The position numbers were made by a program, and so were the translations under genes. The notes under the pieces are model-generated. The model saw only the letters and a list, made by a program, of their open reading frames with translations, was not told where the DNA came from and made no database searches. Below, one piece after another: positions 15,435-23,970 of a stretch of 64,000 bases of DNA. The stretch lies in assembly GCA_013373425.1 (NCBI GenBank), contig JABXHW010000014.1, forward strand, positions 114,525-178,524, in the 5' to 3' direction. This DNA comes from Flavobacteriia bacterium. Lineage in GTDB: Bacteria > Bacteroidota > Bacteroidia > Flavobacteriales > Schleiferiaceae. Position 1 is the first letter of the stretch; the number at the start of each line of letters is the position of its first letter.

Positions 15435-17645
15435 ATGAATTCACGCCTACTAGTAGCGCTACTCACGCTACTTTCCATTTCATCCTTTTCTCAAGTCATA
15501 AGAAATGGCTGTACTTCTCAGCCCGTAACGATAGTCATCTTAGGCTCATCAACGGCTGCCGGAGCTGGAGCATCGCCGAGCGACAGCGCATGGGTGAACC
15601 GATATCGAGCGGGACTTCAACAGATCAATCCGAGTAATCAAGTCATCAACTTGGGCGTAGGCGGCTTCACGACCTATCGCATCATGCCGGACAACTTTGT
15701 AACGCCTGCCAATCGACCAGCGGTAGATACTACCAAGAATATCACAATGGCGCTCTCGCTCAATCCAGACGCCATCATTGTGAATTTACCGAGCAACGAC
15801 AGAGGGTGGCCTGCGTCTGAACAGTTATCCAACTTCGACTCACTATACCGTCACAGTTGGAACAACGGAGTACCCATGTATGTCTGCACTACTCAGCCCA
15901 TCACCACAAGTGGAGCGTATCAAAGCGCGGTGAAGGATTCCATTCTTGCGATGTTTGGACCATACGCCATCAATGTTTTCGCTCCTCTTACCGATACCAA
16001 TAATCTCATCCAACCTCAATTCGCAGCAGATGCCGTTCACTTGAATAATTTGGGTCACCGCACACTCTTCAATACGGTTTGGAATAAGGATATACTAAAG
16101 GACGTGGTAAGTCCTATTTCGGGTGTTGACCTAGGCATTGTGAAGACCGAGAGTGTTGTAGGGCAGGGTTGTCCAGATTATACTGAAGTTTCGATGCTAC
16201 TCGCCAACTTTGGAGACACTACAGCCTATGGAATCGTTCATTCAGCCTGGGTAGCTGGGGTTGATTCAATCTACTTACCGTTGTCGAGTGTAGTTCCCAG
16301 TTGCCAGATGAACACCTATACTCTGAGCTTCACAAATGTCCCTCCGGGTAAGCATGACGTAATTTTTCAAGTTCAAGCCCAAGGTGATGTCCATTTATCC
16401 AACAACTACGACACACTGAGTATCACAGTAGCGGGCTATGGTTCTTCCGGCTTTTTAGACTCGAACTACTACTGTACTGGCGACACGCTGAATTTACCCG
16501 CGCACAACTCCGATGGTGATTCATTGCTCTGGTTCTCCTCTGGCTCATCGACACCGTTAGCCTATTCCCCTATTCAGCTTTTAGGAGTTCGATCATTTGA
16601 ATACAAGACATTCGGAGCTCCCTATCAATATGTTGAAACGCTTAACACCTCTACTGCGCCAAACATCACCTGGGATGGCAACATGTTCAACATCATCGCC
16701 GACACCACCCTTACCATTCACGAGTTGCGCTTTGTGAGCGGCTCTGCGGGCAATTCCTATCCTTTGGTTCACATCACAAATGGGAGTTATTTGGGAAGAG
16801 AATCAGATCCATCGCTATGGACACTGGCAGCATCTGATACAATCACCAATGTGGCTGTAGATGATTCGATCACCATGAAATTGAAACTTGCAATGGCAAA
16901 AGGGGATACGATTGGGGTTTATTTACACTTTGGTGATGCGTCACATCGATTGAGATATCAAGGCGGAAGCTCTACGAGATACTACTCAGACCAGCAACTT
17001 ACGATTCAAGCTGGCAGCGGCATATCTCACAACTTCGGCGCAACCTACGCCAATCGCGCTATTTCAGCGAGCATCGAATATCAATGGGGATTTGACTCGA
17101 TTGGGCGGTGTAACTACCCACGCCGTTCGATTCATTTCTTTCCTGCGAGCCGTCAACTTGGTTTGCCCGACACGCTAGATGTATTCGGCGGTAATGCAAC
17201 CATGACAATCGATACTAGCTTCTCGAATGTACGCTGGACGGATGGGATTCTGGGGAATTTACTCAGTGATAGCTCCACCCTTTACATTGATTCAACCACT
17301 TTGGGTGGCTCCGTATTCGGCTGGGTAATTATAAATGCCACTGACAGCTCTGGGTGTTCGGTTACGGATACGGTGATAGTCGATTTTCACTTCCAAAGTT
17401 TGCTTGAACACGATTCAGGCTACTCCATCTTTCCAAACCCTAGTCACGGAGACATCACTGTAGAGGGCTTAAAGGAAGAGGTTGATTTTCGTGTGTACTC
17501 ATTGAGTGGAAACCTCCTTCATGTCGGCAAACTAGATCCAAATCGAAATCGCATTGAAATCCATGAACTTCCCGCAGGCGTATATGTTTTGTACATAGAG
17601 CGAGAAGAACGCATGAGTAGCTTTCGCATTATTTTAACGGAATAG
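15435..17645 (+). CDS. Secreted SGNH/GDSL hydrolase with T9SS sorting domain
   Basis: A 736-residue exported protein with signal peptide at residues 1-20 (MNSRLLVALLTLLSISSFSQ). Residues 28-225 are an SGNH esterase domain: block I VILGSSTAAGAG with the nucleophile Ser, block II GVGGFTTYRI, block III LPSNDRG and block V DAVHLNNLGH with the Asp/His pair. A CARDB-like beta domain (about 230-330) and further beta-rich sequence follow. The end has YSIFPNPSHGDITVEG and LPAGVYVLYI, a T9SS type-A signal. Predicted to act outside the cell, perhaps deacetylating or de-esterifying polysaccharide; this role is inference. Upstream hydrolase ends 37 nt before. Confidence 0.88.
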   Translation: MNSRLLVALLTLLSISSFSQVIRNGCTSQPVTIVILGSSTAAGAGASPSDSAWVNRYRAGLQQINPSNQVINLGVGGFTTYRIMPDNFVTPANRPAVDTTKNITMALSLNPDAIIVNLPSNDRGWPASEQLSNFDSLYRHSWNNGVPMYVCTTQPITTSGAYQSAVKDSILAMFGPYAINVFAPLTDTNNLIQPQFAADAVHLNNLGHRTLFNTVWNKDILKDVVSPISGVDLGIVKTESVVGQGCPDYTEVSMLLANFGDTTAYGIVHSAWVAGVDSIYLPLSSVVPSCQMNTYTLSFTNVPPGKHDVIFQVQAQGDVHLSNNYDTLSITVAGYGSSGFLDSNYYCTGDTLNLPAHNSDGDSLLWFSSGSSTPLAYSPIQLLGVRSFEYKTFGAPYQYVETLNTSTAPNITWDGNMFNIIADTTLTIHELRFVSGSAGNSYPLVHITNGSYLGRESDPSLWTLAASDTITNVAVDDSITMKLKLAMAKGDTIGVYLHFGDASHRLRYQGGSSTRYYSDQQLTIQAGSGISHNFGATYANRAISASIEYQWGFDSIGRCNYPRRSIHFFPASRQLGLPDTLDVFGGNATMTIDTSFSNVRWTDGILGNLLSDSSTLYIDSTTLGGSVFGWVIINATDSSGCSVTDTVIVDFHFQSLLEHDSGYSIFPNPSHGDITVEGLKEEVDFRVYSLSGNLLHVGKLDPNRNRIEIHELPAGVYVLYIEREERMSSFRIILTE

Positions 17646-17695
17646 TCCGAAAGGAGCTGAAAAACCCTGCGTCTTCTTTATCAAACAACAAAGCG

Positions 17696-18196
17696 ATGAA
17701 GAACACGGTCCTATATCTAGCGGTAGCCTTTGCGAGTATCTCATGCACCGCACAAACACAGAATCAAGCGCAAGAAGAAACAGCATCAACTGAAGAAGCT
17801 ATGGATTTCAACGTACAAAAAACAGATGCCGAATGGCGTGAGCAGCTCTCAGCAGAGCAATACCGAGTATTGCGTGAAGCGGGCACAGAGTATCCAGGAA
17901 CCGGAGAATACAATCTTCATTTCGAAGAGGGAACCTACACTTGCGCCGGCTGTGGAGAGGCTTTGTTCTCATCAGATAGCAAATTCGACGCTCACTGTGG
18001 ATGGCCGAGCTTCGATCGTGAAATTGAAGAAGGAAAGATTATCGAAAGAGTAGACCGTTCACATGGCATGATGCGCACAGAAATCCTCTGTGGGAACTGC
18101 GGTGGCCACCTTGGTCACGTTTTCAACGACGGACCAACAGGGACAGGACTCCGCTACTGTGTCAACTCAGCCAGTCTAGATTTCGAATCAGAATAA
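17696..18196 (+). CDS. msrB: Peptide-methionine (R)-S-oxide reductase, lipoprotein form
   Basis: A 166-residue MsrB that reduces methionine-R-sulfoxide in proteins. Residues 1-17 are a lipoprotein signal peptide with lipobox ISC (Cys17), so the enzyme is predicted to be membrane-anchored in the periplasm. The MsrB domain (about 42-164) has the zinc-binding pairs CAGCG and CGNCGG, the HCGWPSFD motif, HLGHVF and the catalytic Cys in RYCVNSASL. A Gln/Glu-rich linker joins anchor and domain. The recycling thiol partner is not encoded nearby. A strong terminator follows. Confidence 0.93.
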   Translation: MKNTVLYLAVAFASISCTAQTQNQAQEETASTEEAMDFNVQKTDAEWREQLSAEQYRVLREAGTEYPGTGEYNLHFEEGTYTCAGCGEALFSSDSKFDAHCGWPSFDREIEEGKIIERVDRSHGMMRTEILCGNCGGHLGHVFNDGPTGTGLRYCVNSASLDFESE

Positions 18197-18232
18197 GTTA
18201 AGGGTTATTAGGAAGTAGGTTAGTGATTGTGA

Positions 18233-18264
18233 AGCCCCTTCAACAGCGATGTTGGAGGGGTTTT
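18233..18264 (+). terminator. Intrinsic terminator after msrB
   Basis: Stem CCCCTTCAACA / TGTTGGAGGGG with loop GCGA, then TTTTGTT. One G-T wobble in the stem. Confidence 0.85.
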
Positions 18265-18409
18265 GTTATGTGGGGATGTAGGGACGGAAGGACAGAAGAC
18301 CGCTGACCGAGGTTCGATTTGGGGAAGAATGAAAATGTAGAGAAATTTGCCCCACTTATGACCCGGAAGCACATACGCGAAACATAGACGAAACCCGAAT
18401 TCAAAGGGC

Positions 18410-18437
18410 AAGTGCTAGGTGCTAGGTGCTAGTTGCC
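18410..18437. repeat. Tandem array of a 7-bp unit (AGGTGCT), four copies
   Basis: AAGTGCT, AGGTGCT, AGGTGCT, AGTTGCC. It lies 5 nt before the stop of the minus-strand gene at 18443, between convergent genes. The TGCTAGTTGCC junction is shared with the degenerate array at 3799. Confidence 0.75.
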
Positions 18438-18442
18438 AAAAA

Positions 18443-18949
18443 CTAAAACCTCGGCACGCGATCCACTTCTCGTGATCTCAACTTTGCTAGTGTTACCACA
18501 ATACCTTCGTCTCGCAACTCCATCATTCTTGCGTACATCGCGGAATCCGACAAGCCTTGTGTCGTCCAAAAAGAATTGGGAATTCGGTTGATTCTGAATT
18601 TTAGTGAATCGTTGCTAAGCTTGAGAATATCGTAATTCCAAAGCATGTCGTATTCCAGCATTTCAATACGACGTTCATCGATTGCATAGGATTGGCTTTG
18701 GTTACAATTCGTATCACCAGGTGACGCGTACACCAGTAGAGTACGGTCTTTCCTGAATTCGAAAACCGCATCTTCGGTAAGCGAATCGCAGTATGAGACG
18801 TGCTCAAAAGGCGTATACGTTGAATGGACAACAATCCATTTGCCCAAAATCAACTGCGTTGGATCTTTTTGTGGCTCACCATCAACATTTGGAGGCCATG
18901 CGAAGGCTGTAATGAGAATGGCGACGAAAAGGAGAGCGTAGGGTTTCAT
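18443..18949 (-). CDS. Exported hypothetical protein, possibly lipocalin-like
   Basis: A 168-residue protein with an N-terminal hydrophobic signal (MKPYALLFVAILITAFAWP). The mature part begins near LILGKWIVVHSTY and continues with about eight short beta strands (AVFEFRKDRTLLVYASPGD, RRIEMLEYDMLWNYDILKLSNDSLKFRI), the pattern of small lipocalin-like barrels that open with a 'GKW' strand. Two cysteines (in SYCDS and DTNCNQ) could form a disulfide. No ligand is predictable. It is the last gene of a minus-strand run that begins with the lipid genes, 53 nt upstream. Family call is tentative. Confidence 0.6.
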   Translation of the reverse strand: MKPYALLFVAILITAFAWPPNVDGEPQKDPTQLILGKWIVVHSTYTPFEHVSYCDSLTEDAVFEFRKDRTLLVYASPGDTNCNQSQSYAIDERRIEMLEYDMLWNYDILKLSNDSLKFRINRIPNSFWTTQGLSDSAMYARMMELRDEGIVVTLAKLRSREVDRVPRF

Positions 18950-19002
18950 GATAAGAAGGTAAGAAAGTAAGTGGACAGGGGACCGAAGTCGGAGGAAGGG
19001 AG

Positions 19003-19668
19003 TTAGATTCCGCTTGCCCAGAGTACGAGCATGGCGGCGAGTGGTATGGTCAGGTTGTCTACTCCCCTTCCGCTTACAGCCTCAACAGCGGCGGTGAGAA
19101 GAGCTAGAAACACGGAGGCGCTAAGAACGTCGGCAGGAGGAAGATCTGTAAGAGACATCATGAGCAAGGAGGAAATTAAAAACGCAGATAGAAAGAAGAC
19201 GATTGCGCCCATTACCGACTTAACATCACCTCGGATACTGTATTGACGGATAGGCCATCGTCGTCCTACCAATGCCGCCAAAGGGTCGCTCAACGCTAAC
19301 AACAATACGGGAATGTAAAAGCTGATTAGCTCTTCGGATAGAAGATAAAACCTGAATACCACATAAACTGCGATTGGATATAGGAGGCTTCCATACGTCT
19401 TACGCTTCACTTTGTTTATCCCTTGGAAGAAGTCAAATTTCATGCTCAATAGCAGCAAGAGAATAAAGGCCACACAGAGAATCAACGCCTCCCAGTGCAC
19501 TTGTAGAACGAAGGGAAAGACAAGGATTATCAGTCCCGTGCCGACGTGGCTGATCTTCCGAGTGACTTCACCATCCACTTTGAATCGGTGATAAAGCAAT
19601 TCAGAAATGAAGAACAAGCCTAGAAAAGAGGCGGACAGTATCAGAAGAGTGGGAAAATTGATATCCAT
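19003..19668 (-). CDS. Dolichol/phytol-kinase-like integral membrane protein
   Basis: A 221-residue protein with about seven hydrophobic segments. Motifs of the CTP-dependent polyprenol kinase family (SEC59/VTE5-like) are visible: VTRKISHVGTGLIIL in the first third, LALSDPLAALVGRRWP in the middle and EAVSGRGVDNLTIPL near the end. Known relatives phosphorylate dolichol, phytol or farnesol/geranylgeraniol using CTP, and some phosphorylate diacylglycerol. The actual substrate is unknown. It is third in a tight run: CDP-alcohol transferase, CdsA-like, this gene (9 nt gap), which suggests a shared lipid pathway. Confidence 0.8.
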   Translation of the reverse strand: MDINFPTLLILSASFLGLFFISELLYHRFKVDGEVTRKISHVGTGLIILVFPFVLQVHWEALILCVAFILLLLLSMKFDFFQGINKVKRKTYGSLLYPIAVYVVFRFYLLSEELISFYIPVLLLALSDPLAALVGRRWPIRQYSIRGDVKSVMGAIVFFLSAFLISSLLMMSLTDLPPADVLSASVFLALLTAAVEAVSGRGVDNLTIPLAAMLVLWASGI

Positions 19669-19677
19669 GATTGAGAG

Positions 19678-20394
19678 CTAGTAGATGAAGATGAGAAGAC
19701 CATAAGCACCCAGGGCAAAGAAAAGACTGTCGGCGCGATCATTTATCCCTCCATTTTCTGGAATCCAAGTTCCATAGTCCTTCACTCCAACCTTGCGCTT
19801 GACCAAAGAGGCTAGCAAGTCGCCAGAAAGCGCCAGTGTGCATGTGAGGAGAACCCAAATCAACAAAGGAAGACCATGGGTGCTTGCAGGTAGTATGTCC
19901 ACTTGGACAGAGAGCCACACCATGGCTGACGCCACGAGCCACCCTCCAACCGCGCCTTCCACCGTTTTATTGGGAGAGACTTTAGAAGCTAGTGAATTCT
20001 TGCCGAGAAGCTGACCTATCAGCTGGGAGAAGCTATCAAAAATGAACACGACAAACATCGTTTCACGAATCCAGAAACTATCCAGTGTTGCCGAATTCAA
20101 AAAGCCCAGCATCAAAATGAAGTAAAGAAGGATAGACACCACTCGCCAGATGGCCCACATGCGAACCACCGAAATGAATTCAATTGTACCCACAAGTGCC
20201 AGTATTCCGAACGCCCAGAACTTCCCAACTGTACTCAAGTAGGTTACCCCAAACATCAGCGCAATAAAGAGCACGTAATAGAGGAACTTTGTCCACCTCT
20301 GACTCGTGTTGTTCGGACTCTTCACGTTCTTCAGATGTGTGAGCGACGCCCCAACAAAAAGAAGAAAAAGAATGATAAGATATTGTGACTCCAC
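19678..20394 (-). CDS. Phosphatidate cytidylyltransferase-like membrane protein (CdsA family)
   Basis: A 238-residue integral membrane protein with roughly seven or eight hydrophobic segments. The CTP_transf_1 signature is near the C-terminus: SGDLLASLVKRKVGVKDYG, followed by PENGGINDRADSL, in place of the standard GHGGxxDRxDS. The VSPNKTVEGAVGG motif is present as in CdsA. It would activate phosphatidic acid (or another lipid phosphate) with CTP. It starts 1 nt after the stop of the CDP-alcohol transferase. Whether it is the housekeeping CdsA or a special paralogue cannot be told from this window. Confidence 0.85.
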   Translation of the reverse strand: MESQYLIILFLLFVGASLTHLKNVKSPNNTSQRWTKFLYYVLFIALMFGVTYLSTVGKFWAFGILALVGTIEFISVVRMWAIWRVVSILLYFILMLGFLNSATLDSFWIRETMFVVFIFDSFSQLIGQLLGKNSLASKVSPNKTVEGAVGGWLVASAMVWLSVQVDILPASTHGLPLLIWVLLTCTLALSGDLLASLVKRKVGVKDYGTWIPENGGINDRADSLFFALGAYGLLIFIY

Positions 20395-20395
20395 C

Positions 20396-20968
20396 CTACT
20401 TATCCTTTAATACCCAATACAAGCCCTTGGCATTCGATCTCATCTCGGGAAGGATCAATTGAACGGCAATGTGCTCGGTGAAAGCCAGAAGACTCCAAAG
20501 AATCATGGCATAATAGAGCGGCAAATAGAAATCGAATAGAAATGTTATGCCGAAGAAAAATCCTTGGATATAGCCCCCAATCTTAAACGAATACAAATGC
20601 AGACTGGGCATTCTCCCGAACTTTACAAGAGCCACGATTATAGTCATGAAAAACATTCCCAGAAAGATGAAGAAACTCGTTGCATGGGGTTCTAGCACTT
20701 CCCACTTGAAGAGGAATATTCCCCAGATCGCAGCGATGTAGGTGCCATAGTCTGCAATCGAATCCAATCGCGCTCCTATTTCCGTTGCTTGATTGAACAC
20801 TCTTGCAATCACACCATCTAGAATATCCGTAATCAAGTTGATGACGATGAGAATCACAAAAAGCGACTCTTTGGATTGAATCAGCGTGTAGATGAGAACA
20901 GGAAACGCAAGGATGCGGTAGAATGACAGCGCGTTGGGGACTGTCGCCCAAGAGTTCTTTGTCTTCAT
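20396..20968 (-). CDS. CDP-alcohol phosphatidyltransferase family protein
   Basis: A 190-residue membrane enzyme with about five or six transmembrane segments. The full CDP-alcohol phosphotransferase motif D-x2-D-G-x2-A-R-x8-G-x3-D-x3-D is present: DILDGVIARVFNQ followed by GARLDSIAD (about residues 48-73). It transfers a phosphatidyl (or similar) group from a CDP-activated lipid to an alcohol such as glycerol-3-phosphate, serine or inositol. It is the first gene of the lipid run and ends 1 nt before the CdsA-like gene. The acceptor alcohol is unknown. Confidence 0.88.
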   Translation of the reverse strand: MKTKNSWATVPNALSFYRILAFPVLIYTLIQSKESLFVILIVINLITDILDGVIARVFNQATEIGARLDSIADYGTYIAAIWGIFLFKWEVLEPHATSFFIFLGMFFMTIIVALVKFGRMPSLHLYSFKIGGYIQGFFFGITFLFDFYLPLYYAMILWSLLAFTEHIAVQLILPEMRSNAKGLYWVLKDK

Positions 20969-20971
20969 TCA

Positions 20972-21211
20972 AATACGGTAGACAGTTAGGAAGGTTAAAG
21001 TACGATAAAAGCTGAAGGACAGAGGTCGGGTTGCGAGTTTCGGGAGGCTAAGGTTTGAGATGGCTTGCCAGGATTGGAGTGGTGAGGGATTCCGCACGTG
21101 CCTCGCGGCATTCTTTAAGGGAGTCTCCACTTCGAAGAGGCCTCCTCGCTCCGCTCTGTATGGGCTTTTCTTATGCTTGCTACACTTCAAGCGAGCTTGG
21201 CGTATCCGCAC
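20972..21211. other. Gene-free spacer upstream of the lipid operon
   Basis: About 240 bases between the CDP-alcohol transferase start and the tRNA-Val terminator. Short frames here have no family resemblance and partly read the tRNA. The segment 21095-21165 is more G+C rich than its flanks. I see no convincing promoter or repeat. Confidence 0.5.
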
Positions 21212-21240
21212 AAAAAAAGCCCCGCTTTCGCGAGGCTTCT
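21212..21240 (-). terminator. Terminator of tRNA-Val
   Basis: On the minus strand: stem GCCTCGC / GCGGGGC with loop GAAA, then a run of seven T. It directly follows the tRNA. Confidence 0.88.
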
Positions 21241-21245
21241 TCTTG

Positions 21246-21320
21246 TGGGTGATGAGGGATTCGAACCCCCGACCCTCTGCTTGTAAGGCAGATGCTCTGA
21301 ACCAACTGAGCTAATCACCC
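21246..21320 (-). tRNA. tRNA-Val (anticodon TAC)
   Basis: Complete cloverleaf on the minus strand: acceptor GGGTGAT/ATCACCC with discriminator A, D-arm TAGCTCAGTTGGTTCAGAGC, anticodon stem TCTGC/GCAGA with loop CTTACAA (anticodon TAC), and T-loop GTTCGAATC. No encoded CCA. Confidence 0.96.
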
Positions 21321-21359
21321 GAGTCTTTATGTGTGCAATCCTTGTCGTGATTGCGGGTG

Positions 21360-21389
21360 CAAATATATGCGAGTTTCCTTTACCCGCAA
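21360..21389 (-). promoter_or_regulatory. Promoter of tRNA-Val (TTG-N19-TATATTTG)
   Basis: On the minus strand a -33 TTG (21387-21389), exactly 19 nt, then -7 box TATATTTG (21360-21367) followed by GCACCCGC. This 15-nt -7/start region is identical to the one before tRNA-Lys. Confidence 0.82.
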
Positions 21390-21464
21390 GCACTGCAGAG
21401 GGAAAAAGTTGAAGAAATTTCACGGGTGATGTGTAAGTGATTGAAGGTGTGAGAAATATTAGCG

Positions 21465-21490
21465 CAAAAAAAATCCCGCCGAAGCGGGAT
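21465..21490 (-). terminator. Terminator of the small gene at 21514
   Basis: On the minus strand: ATCCCGC / GCGGGAT with loop TTCG, then eight T. It sits 24 nt after the stop of the gene. Confidence 0.88.
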
Positions 21491-21513
21491 CTCAATGTTT
21501 AGCGAAGTATGTA

Positions 21514-21774
21514 CTACTTCTTTTTCTCAACCTTGTAGCCTAAGCTCTTGAGGTATTCGATGTGTGAATCTACCTCTTGTTGCTTTTGCTTGTCAACCAT
21601 TCTGTCGATACTTTTCTTCAAACCATTGAGCTCAGCATTGCTGAATTTGCCCAAAAACTGACTTGAAAAAAGAGATTTCAACGTCTTGTTGTTGTTCTGA
21701 TTCTCACGAATCTTGTTCACCATTTGCAGTGGTGTAATTTTCTCTCTTGCCATCTCTCTTGCTTTAAGTTCCAT
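21514..21774 (-). CDS. Small charged hypothetical protein
   Basis: An 86-residue, lysine-rich, all-helical-looking protein starting MELKAREMAREKITPLQ and ending in a KVEKKK tail. The middle (FSSQFLGKFSNAELNGLKKSID) is amphipathic, so a small helical bundle or coiled coil is likely. No cysteines and no membrane segment. Start chosen at ATG 21774: the frame extends to a TTG at 21795, but that TTG is part of the -7 box TATATTTG. A strong terminator follows, so this is a self-contained, probably well expressed unit. I do not recognise the family. Confidence 0.7.
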   Translation of the reverse strand: MELKAREMAREKITPLQMVNKIRENQNNNKTLKSLFSSQFLGKFSNAELNGLKKSIDRMVDKQKQQEVDSHIEYLKSLGYKVEKKK

Positions 21775-21792
21775 AAAATTATGGTCTCGGCT

Positions 21793-21800
21793 CAAATATA
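21793..21800 (-). promoter_or_regulatory. -7 promoter box of the small gene at 21514
   Basis: TATATTTG on the minus strand, 18 nt before ATG 21774. It decides the start: translation from the upstream TTG would begin inside the promoter. Confidence 0.65.
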
Positions 21801-21829
21801 TAAATTTTCAGAGATGCTTTTATATCAAC

Positions 21830-23809
21830 TTAATAGGCCAAAATCGACTCAACCTCTCCTTTCAATTTTTGCCAAGGGAGGAAGCCTTTTTCAAGAATTT
21901 CAGCAAAAGGTACCGGCGTGTCCATCGAAGTGAGGACGCGCACAGGTGCGTCGAGATGAGAAAAACACTCCTCTTGAATCACTTGAGCAATATCATTGAT
22001 AAAACCACCCGACTTGACGTCTTCAGAAACCAACAATACACGTCCGGTTTTTTGAACACTTTTTATGATAGTTTCTTTATCCCAAGGAACTAAAGTTCTG
22101 AGGTCAATTAATTCAATATCAGAGAGTTCACCTTCCGCTTCAATCAACTCTTTGCAATATCCAACGCCCTTGCCATACGTCACGATGGTCAGAGAACTGC
22201 CTTCATTCACCACATTAGCCTCACCAAATGGAAGAGTGTAATATCCTTCAGGAACCTCAGTCTCACCACTTCTGTAAATGCCTTTGTGCTCAAAGAACAT
22301 CACTGGGTTTGGGTCTCTGAATGACTGCAGCAATAAGCCTTTCGCGTCTGCTGGATTGCTCGGATAAACTACTTTGAGTCCAGGTGTATGAGTGAACCAT
22401 GCTTCATTCGACTGACTGTGGAACGGTCCGGCGGCTACCCCTGCCCCTGTCGGCATGCGAACTACAACATCGGCATTCTGCCCCCAGCGCCAGTGAATCT
22501 TGGCTAGGTTGTTCACAATCTGTGTAAAGCCTTCGGTCACAAAATCAGCAAACTGCATTTCCATCATGGCCTTCTGACCTTGAATGGAAAGTCCGAGCGC
22601 AGTTCCTACGATAGCGGCTTCACACAATGGCGTGTTTCGTACTCTATCCTTTCCGTATTTATCCATCAAGCCATCAGTGGCCTTGAAGACACCACCGTAA
22701 TCTGCGATATCCTGCCCCATCAACACCAACTCTGGATGTTGATCCATGGCAGCATCCAAGGCATCATGAATGGCGTCAATCATCCGCATTTTGGATGTAG
22801 CTCCCTTTGGAGCAATTGCATCATTTTCAAATGGAGCAAAGAGATCTTCAGTCTCACGATTCGCCATGAACTCAATTGGAGCGTAACTATCCGCCTTTTC
22901 GATTGAGCTGGCAATATGCGCCGCCGTCTCTTGTTGAATGGCTTCTATCTCCTCTTCAGACAGGATACCAGACTCTTTCAAGAAGGCCTCATAACGATCC
23001 ACTGGGTCGGCTTTCGACCATTCATCAATAAGACCATCAGGATAATACTTGGTTCCTGATGCTTCTTCGTGACCGCGAATTCTGAATGTCTTACACTCTA
23101 GAATGATAGGTCGTGGGTTATTGCGAATGCTTTCGGTCAGGTCACGTGTTTTGGTGTAAACCTCTTCAATATCATTTCCATCCACAGAATGCGCTTCCAT
23201 TCCATAGGCTGGACCCTTCACTACGAAGGAATCAAAGTTGAATTGCTCACGCGACGGTGTGCTCAAACCCCATTGATTGTTTTCAATTACGAAGAGAACT
23301 GGCAGTTGCCATACAGAAGCCACATTGAGCGCCTCGTGAAAATCGCCTTCACTGGCTCCACCGTCGCCGGTGTAAACCATGGCTACTTTCTTCTCCTTCT
23401 TGATTTTATGCGCAAGCCCCAATCCGTCGGCTACGCCGAGCTGCGGACCGAGGTGACTAATCATACCTACTATCTTATGCTCCTTCGACCCGAAGTGGAA
23501 GCTTCGATCACGTCCCTTGGTAAATCCTTCCATTTTGCCTTGAAATTGAGCAAATAGTCGGTCGAGTGGCACATTTCGCGTGGTGAACACACCGAGGTTT
23601 CGGTGCATGGTACAGATGAACTCATCATCGTGCATGGCCAGTGTTGTGCCTACCGATACCGCTTCTTGTCCATATCCCGAAAACCATTTCGAAATTCTTC
23701 CCTGGCGGAGAAGGATGAGCATCTTCTCTTCAATCTTACGTGGTACGATAAGCGCCTTATATATTTCAACGTGTTCCTTACTGCTGAGCACAGTTTGACG
23801 GTCTGCCAT
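21830..23809 (-). CDS. Fused alpha/beta E1 component of a 2-oxoacid dehydrogenase complex
   Basis: A 659-residue thiamine-diphosphate enzyme in which E1-alpha (about 1-330) and E1-beta (about 345-659) are one chain. The ThDP motif is GDGGASEGDFHEAL with the closing ENNQWGLS; the beta part has DIADYGGVFKATDGL, NTPLCEAAIVG, PTGAGVAAGPFHSQS and the SEDVKSGGF region. Such fusions are common in Bacteroidota, usually labelled branched-chain 2-oxoisovalerate dehydrogenase E1; pyruvate cannot be excluded. E2 and E3 are not in the window. Start at ATG 23809 (MADRQTV), 36 nt after a perfect -7 box; the longer TTG start lies in that box. Confidence 0.9.
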   Translation of the reverse strand: MADRQTVLSSKEHVEIYKALIVPRKIEEKMLILLRQGRISKWFSGYGQEAVSVGTTLAMHDDEFICTMHRNLGVFTTRNVPLDRLFAQFQGKMEGFTKGRDRSFHFGSKEHKIVGMISHLGPQLGVADGLGLAHKIKKEKKVAMVYTGDGGASEGDFHEALNVASVWQLPVLFVIENNQWGLSTPSREQFNFDSFVVKGPAYGMEAHSVDGNDIEEVYTKTRDLTESIRNNPRPIILECKTFRIRGHEEASGTKYYPDGLIDEWSKADPVDRYEAFLKESGILSEEEIEAIQQETAAHIASSIEKADSYAPIEFMANRETEDLFAPFENDAIAPKGATSKMRMIDAIHDALDAAMDQHPELVLMGQDIADYGGVFKATDGLMDKYGKDRVRNTPLCEAAIVGTALGLSIQGQKAMMEMQFADFVTEGFTQIVNNLAKIHWRWGQNADVVVRMPTGAGVAAGPFHSQSNEAWFTHTPGLKVVYPSNPADAKGLLLQSFRDPNPVMFFEHKGIYRSGETEVPEGYYTLPFGEANVVNEGSSLTIVTYGKGVGYCKELIEAEGELSDIELIDLRTLVPWDKETIIKSVQKTGRVLLVSEDVKSGGFINDIAQVIQEECFSHLDAPVRVLTSMDTPVPFAEILEKGFLPWQKLKGEVESILAY

Positions 23810-23845
23810 ATTTGCCTTTTCTTCTTGTCTTCTGAAACGTGAATT

Positions 23846-23853
23846 CAAATGTA
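23846..23853 (-). promoter_or_regulatory. -7 promoter box of the fused E1 gene
   Basis: TACATTTG on the minus strand, giving a leader of roughly 30 nt before ATG 23809. It is divergent from the oxygenase promoter at 23944. Confidence 0.6.
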
Positions 23854-23943
23854 ATCAGGAGGAGTTCATCCTTGCACACTTTCCCTCAATATTTGTGAAG
23901 ATTTAATCGGAAGTTCGGTCAGTTTTGCCCAACTTTGAGTTTG

Positions 23944-23951
23944 TACATTTG
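23944..23951 (+). promoter_or_regulatory. -7 promoter box of the oxygenase-trmD operon
   Basis: TACATTTG followed by GCAC, 19 nt before ATG 23971. A TTG lies upstream at 16 nt, not the ideal 19. Confidence 0.6.
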
Positions 23952-23970
23952 CACATTAACCAAAGAACGA

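Noticed and set aside
4131..18375. Similarity between 4131-4159 and 18347-18375 (both hold ATGACC and CATA at like spacing)
   Set aside because: About 22 of 30 positions match only with two gaps; not enough for a dispersed-repeat claim without a genome search.
20583..20972. 129-residue frame rich in His and Cys on the minus strand
   Set aside because: It is another frame of the CDP-alcohol transferase gene, which has the full catalytic motif.
21055..21495. Three frames around tRNA-Val
   Set aside because: They cover the tRNA, its terminator and promoter, and show no family resemblance.
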